From the NCBI RefSeq assembly GCF_041276405.1, contig NZ_JBGGGT010000001.1:1875001-1939000 (forward strand): a stretch of DNA of 64,000 nucleotides, written 5' to 3'. Each line of letters opens with the position of its first letter. Position 1 is the first letter of the stretch. The translations under genes and the position numbers were made by a program. Origin of the DNA: Microvirga sp. TS319 (lineage in GTDB: Bacteria; Pseudomonadota; Alphaproteobacteria; Rhizobiales; Beijerinckiaceae). Shown here one piece after another: positions 60,936 through 64,000 of this stretch. The notes under the pieces were generated by a model. It was not told the DNA's origin and made no database searches. It saw only the letters and a program-made list of their open reading frames with translations.

Positions 60936-62320
60936 CGAAAGCGGTCGATATCATCAGGAATCCGGTAGCTCTTGCCGAACCGAACGTGTCCGTCGAAATG
61001 AAGCCGTGGACGGAGGTATTCCGTGAGGAGGAACCGCGCGAACCGTCCTATCGGATACCGGTGGTCGCCGGTCTCGCCACGATCTTCCTCGGCATCGGCG
61101 GCCTGCTGACCTGGGGCTTTGCGGCCCATCTCGACAGCGCCGCGGTCGCCAATGCGACCGTTGTGGTGGATTCCAAACGGAAGACGATCAGCCATCTGGA
61201 AGGCGGCATCCTGAAGGCGCTGATCGCCCACGAGGGGCAGGTCGTGAAGGGCGGCGAAGCTCTGCTCCGGCTGGACGACACCCGTGCCAAGGCCGAGCTC
61301 GAACAGCTGCGTTCCAAGCGGATCGGCTTGGAGGCGCGTCTCGTTCGCCTCCGTGCCGAGCAATCGGGCGCCGAGGATCTGACCTTCTCGGAGGATCTGC
61401 AGGCATCCGGTGGACCGACGGCTGCGGACATTCTCGCCGCCGAGCGCCGGTTCTTCATCGCCAGACGCGAGATGTTCAACCGCAAGGTGGATATCCAGCG
61501 CAAGACGATCGCGCAGCAGGTTGCGGAACTTGAGGCCGTGAAGGCGCAAACCGATGCCAATGCGCGGCAGTCCGAACTGCTCGATCGCGAGCTCAAGGCC
61601 ATCGCGAGCCTGGTCGAGAAAGGCTATGCGCCGCGGCCCCGCCTGACCGAGATGCAGACCCGCGAGAGCCAACTGGTCGGACAGGCCGGAGAACTTGCTT
61701 CGCGCAAAGCAAAGGCGGAGCAAGCCAAGGCGCAGGCGGACCTCGAGATCCTGTCCCTGGGCAACGATTTCCAGCAGCAGGTTGCCGCCGACGTTCAGAC
61801 CGCTCAGCTCGATCTCGCCGACACGATGGAGCGGATGACCGCCGCAAGCGACGTGCTGCGCCGGATCGAGGTGGTCTCACCCGAGAACGGCATCGTGACG
61901 AATATCCGTTTCCATACCCCTGGAAGCGTGATTACGGCGGGACAACCGATTCTCGATATCGTGCCCGAGAACGAACCGCTCATCGTCGAGGCGAAGGTAA
62001 GCGTGCGCGATATCGATTCCGTTCATGTCGGAGCCCCGGTTCAAATCCGTTTGACCGCCTACAACAATCGCAGCACGGCGCCGCTGGCCGGCAAGCTGAC
62101 CTATCTGTCAGCCGACCAGCAGATGGACGATCGCACGAACTATCCCTACTACGTCGCCCGCGCGGAGATTTTGCCGGAAAGCTTCAAGGCCAATCCGACG
62201 ACCTCTCTGTATCCGGGAATGCCTGCCGAGATTCTCATCATCAACCGGCCGCGCCGGGCCATCGAGTATCTGCTCGAACCCATCACCGACAGTTTCAATC
62301 GCGCGTTCCGGGAAGAATAG
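60932..62320 (+). CDS. type I secretion membrane-fusion protein (HlyD/PrtE-type)
   Basis: 462 residues. One membrane anchor near residues 37-62 (PVVAGLATIFLGIGGLLTWG), lipoyl half DSKRKTISHLEGGILKALIAHEGQVVKGGEALLRLDDT (around 75-112, conserved HLEGGI), a long coiled-coil hairpin (about 115-300, rich in Lys/Glu/Gln heptads), second lipoyl half IEVVSPENGIVTNIRFHTPG, and the beta-barrel end. Links the ABC exporter to an outer-membrane channel. Typical PrtE length. Overlaps the exporter gene by four bases. Confidence 0.94.
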   Translation: MTKAVDIIRNPVALAEPNVSVEMKPWTEVFREEEPREPSYRIPVVAGLATIFLGIGGLLTWGFAAHLDSAAVANATVVVDSKRKTISHLEGGILKALIAHEGQVVKGGEALLRLDDTRAKAELEQLRSKRIGLEARLVRLRAEQSGAEDLTFSEDLQASGGPTAADILAAERRFFIARREMFNRKVDIQRKTIAQQVAELEAVKAQTDANARQSELLDRELKAIASLVEKGYAPRPRLTEMQTRESQLVGQAGELASRKAKAEQAKAQADLEILSLGNDFQQQVAADVQTAQLDLADTMERMTAASDVLRRIEVVSPENGIVTNIRFHTPGSVITAGQPILDIVPENEPLIVEAKVSVRDIDSVHVGAPVQIRLTAYNNRSTAPLAGKLTYLSADQQMDDRTNYPYYVARAEILPESFKANPTTSLYPGMPAEILIINRPRRAIEYLLEPITDSFNRAFREE

Positions 62321-62731
62321 AAGGCGCCCGACAGAGCCATACCGCGCTTGCCATCCATCCGTGACGGCGAGCGCGGCCTTGCCGGTCATTCGAATGAATT
62401 CCTGATTTCAGCACCGGGACAGCCATGTCAGGGCCATACCGATAAAAAATAGTTCGAAATTAGAAATATTACCTGACTTTTATACTGATGATTTTCAATA
62501 ATTTCCTGAGTACTCGCCTATATATTGCCATCATTTAGCTGGTTTAACTAAAAATATTCTCAGTAATATTTACAAGGATGCGATTTCACTTTACGGAATC
62601 TATCGTCGAGCGCGGCGTTGGGCAGATTGCGGCGCGCCGATTCCTCGTTGCGCGGCTAGCGCTTCATTTCGGTTGAAGGACACGGACGGGCGGAGTCCGT
62701 TCGTCCGGTTCAGACAATAAGGATGACTGAT
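62321..62731. other. AT-rich intergenic region before the RTX gene
   Basis: About 410 bp, strongly AT-rich at 62440-62590, with no ORF. Probably carries a separate promoter for the secreted protein. No hairpin was identified. Confidence 0.55.
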
Positions 62732-63472
62732 ATGGCAACCATCGGAGGCGGAGCCTTCAACGACCACCTGCACGGCACGAACGGCCCCGACGTGATTTTC
62801 GGGAATGGTGGCGACGACCTGATCTTCGGAGGCAATGACAGCGACGCGATCTCTGGCGGCGAAGGACACGACACTCTCTTCGGCGGCAATGGCGACGACT
62901 GGCTGTCGGGTGGCGAAGGTCACGACATGCTGTTCGGCGGCAACGGCAATGACGTTATGCAGGGCGGCAACGGCGACGACGTTCTGTTCGGCAACAACGG
63001 CGACGACATCCTCCAGGGGAATGCCGGCGACGATTATCTTCGTGGCGGCAACGGCGACGACATCCTGATGGGTGGAGACGGCAACGACATCCTCGAGGGC
63101 GGCAACGGCGACGACATCCTGATGGGTGGCGCTGGCGACGACGTGCTCCGCGGCGGTAACGGCAATGACGTCCTCATCGGCGGCGCCGGCGACGACATCC
63201 TTCACGGCGGCAACGGCAGCGACACCTTCGTGTTCACCGGGGGCGGCGGCAACGACATCGTGCTCGACTTCAAGGTCGGTCAGGACATCCTGCAGATCTC
63301 GAAGGGCATCAACGGCACGGATATCGCGACCGCCGACGATCTCGCCAGCCGCGTTCACCAGATAGGCCACGACACGTTCATCGATCTGGGCAACGGCGAC
63401 TCGATCACGCTCCGCAATGTCAACGCCGACGACATCACCCACAATCCATCGGACGTTTTCAACGTTCAGTAA
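62732..63472 (+). CDS. small RTX-repeat calcium-binding protein, probable secretion substrate
   Basis: 246 residues from ATG 62732, chosen because AAGGA lies 9 nt upstream; the ATG at 62723 is too close to that site. After a 14-residue head come 17 uninterrupted nonapeptides (GGxGxDxLx type, residues about 15-167), which form a Ca2+-binding beta roll. A C-terminal domain of about 75 residues (GNDIVLDFKVGQDILQISKG, DTFIDLGNGDSITLRNVNAD) ends in DVFNVQ, an uncleaved type I secretion signal type. There is no enzyme domain, so it is a structural or adhesive/biofilm-type protein or a calcium sponge. It lies beside its likely exporter genes. Confidence 0.9.
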   Translation: MATIGGGAFNDHLHGTNGPDVIFGNGGDDLIFGGNDSDAISGGEGHDTLFGGNGDDWLSGGEGHDMLFGGNGNDVMQGGNGDDVLFGNNGDDILQGNAGDDYLRGGNGDDILMGGDGNDILEGGNGDDILMGGAGDDVLRGGNGNDVLIGGAGDDILHGGNGSDTFVFTGGGGNDIVLDFKVGQDILQISKGINGTDIATADDLASRVHQIGHDTFIDLGNGDSITLRNVNADDITHNPSDVFNVQ

Positions 63473-63498
63473 GACCTGCGACTCGACCGGGTAGTCAT

Positions 63499-63528
63499 GG
63501 ATGCCGCGGTCTTACAGCCGCGGCATCC
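63499..63528 (+). terminator. hairpin terminator after RTX gene
   Basis: An 11-bp perfect stem (GGATGCCGCGG with complement CCGCGGCATCC) and an 8-nt loop, 26 bp after the stop codon; short T-rich tail only. Confidence 0.7.
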
Positions 63529-63559
63529 CCATTTACGCACCAGATTGGCAGAGCCACAC

Positions 63560-64000
63560 ATGTATGAGGCCACCGAAGCGATGCCGTCGACGGAACGGAT
63601 CGCACACCCGACAGTCTCCAGCCTCGGGCGCGATGTGATCCTGCTTGCATGGGATGTCACGCATGCGGTCCGCTTCTCTTCTCCCAAGCTGAGTGCGGAG
63701 GGCGAGGCGATTTCACCCCTGGCGTCGTTGCGCCTGCCCCTCTCTCGCGGCGGCGTCCGGCTTTTGTGGGTCTTGCGACGCCCCGCCGAGGGTGAGCGCG
63801 AGCTGGAGCTGCTGACCGGCCCGCTCGGCGTCAGGACGGAGGTGACGATCGACGCCGATACCGCGCTCCCCGCCGTCGACGCGCACGGCCTGCTCGAGGG
63901 CATCGCTCCATCGGGCCGCGTCGCCCTCGTTTCCGCGCTCTTCAACGTCTGGAGCGTGATGTTCCACCTGAAGCGGAGCAAGACATTCATCCGAACTCTG
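63560..64000 (+). CDS. unknown protein, 3'-truncated by window
   Basis: An open frame from ATG 63560 to the window end (147 codons, no stop). Begins MYEATEAMPSTERIAHPTVS, then LGRDVILLAWDVTHAVRFSS, RLPLSRGGVRLLWVLRRPAE, LELLTGPLGVRTEVTIDADT, and VALVSALFNVWSVMFHLKRSKTF near the cut. The codon pattern is coding (strong third-position GC). Alternating strands suggest a beta-rich N-terminal domain. Its place beside the RTX protein and exporter suggests a linked surface function, but no family was recognised. Confidence 0.65.
   Translation, partial: MYEATEAMPSTERIAHPTVSSLGRDVILLAWDVTHAVRFSSPKLSAEGEAISPLASLRLPLSRGGVRLLWVLRRPAEGERELELLTGPLGVRTEVTIDADTALPAVDAHGLLEGIAPSGRVALVSALFNVWSVMFHLKRSKTFIRTL

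Noticed and set aside
62600..63442. 280-residue minus-strand ORF rich in VVAVAA-type repeats
   Set aside because: It is the antisense shadow of the RTX nonapeptide-coding repeats, whose base composition forces an open frame on the other strand.

Overview
The window (about 62-65% GC by eye) reads as chromosome of a soil- or plant-associated alphaproteobacterium of the order Hyphomicrobiales. It is most like the Microvirga/Methylobacterium/Bosea group. That placement is inferred from protein style, from the dense set of ABC importers and small-molecule catabolic genes, and from a decayed IS5-type element. No rRNA or tRNA gene was seen, so the genus is not proven.

Layout. 1-7.7 kb: the end of a PQQ-type sugar dehydrogenase, a small orphan ORF, a wrecked IS5-family transposase, a TIM-barrel protein, and an RbsA/RbsC/RbsB-type sugar importer closed by a strong hairpin. 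7.8-15 kb: an IclR-regulated catabolic block with an Old Yellow Enzyme, three SDR dehydrogenases, a PuuE/PgdA-like deacetylase (or cyclic-imide hydrolase) and an orphan amino-acid-type binding protein. The 16-bp palindrome at the iclR start recurs imperfectly upstream of the binding protein. 15.6-23.6 kb: a complete amide/formamide system with sensor AmiC, ANTAR antiterminator AmiR, a five-gene Urt/Liv-type importer and an acetamidase/formamidase. The leader ahead of amiC contains two hairpins with AACGNA hexaloops, the second overlapping an intrinsic terminator. This is what an ANTAR antitermination switch should look like and is the most interesting element of the window.

23.6-31 kb: repeat-rich accessory DNA with an orphan TubC-docking/thioesterase fusion, a small membrane protein, a haloperoxidase-like hydrolase, remnants of a dead ABC transporter, a secreted small protein and an AI-2E/PerM family membrane protein. 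31-35.3 kb: a divergent Lrp-type regulator and a three-gene operon of diaminopropionate ammonia-lyase, Zn-dependent N-carbamoyl hydrolase and M20 amidohydrolase. 35.4-43.5 kb: a TauABC/NMT1-like importer followed on the minus strand by a GntR regulator, a FAH-fold hydrolase and a beta-hydroxyacid dehydrogenase. A second FAH hydrolase and a D-2-hydroxyacid dehydrogenase lie on the opposite strand. 43.6-50.4 kb: HAD phosphatase, pirin, 1-Cys peroxiredoxin, RecD2-like helicase and nitronate monooxygenase. 51-58.9 kb: Kdo hydroxylase, a Cys-phosphatase, three small ORFs, an LLM flavin oxidoreductase, trans-aconitate methyltransferase, a binding protein with no signal peptide, a damaged class II aldolase and a MarR regulator. 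59-64 kb: a type I secretion ABC exporter, its membrane-fusion protein, a pure RTX-repeat protein and the start of an unknown gene cut by the window end.

A family of palindromic REP/BIME-like repeats occurs in 17 clusters. Nearly all are intergenic or at gene ends, and several supply stop codons or coding tails to the adjacent gene. They sit at the junction of at least one deletion scar and give the window a modular, reshuffled look.
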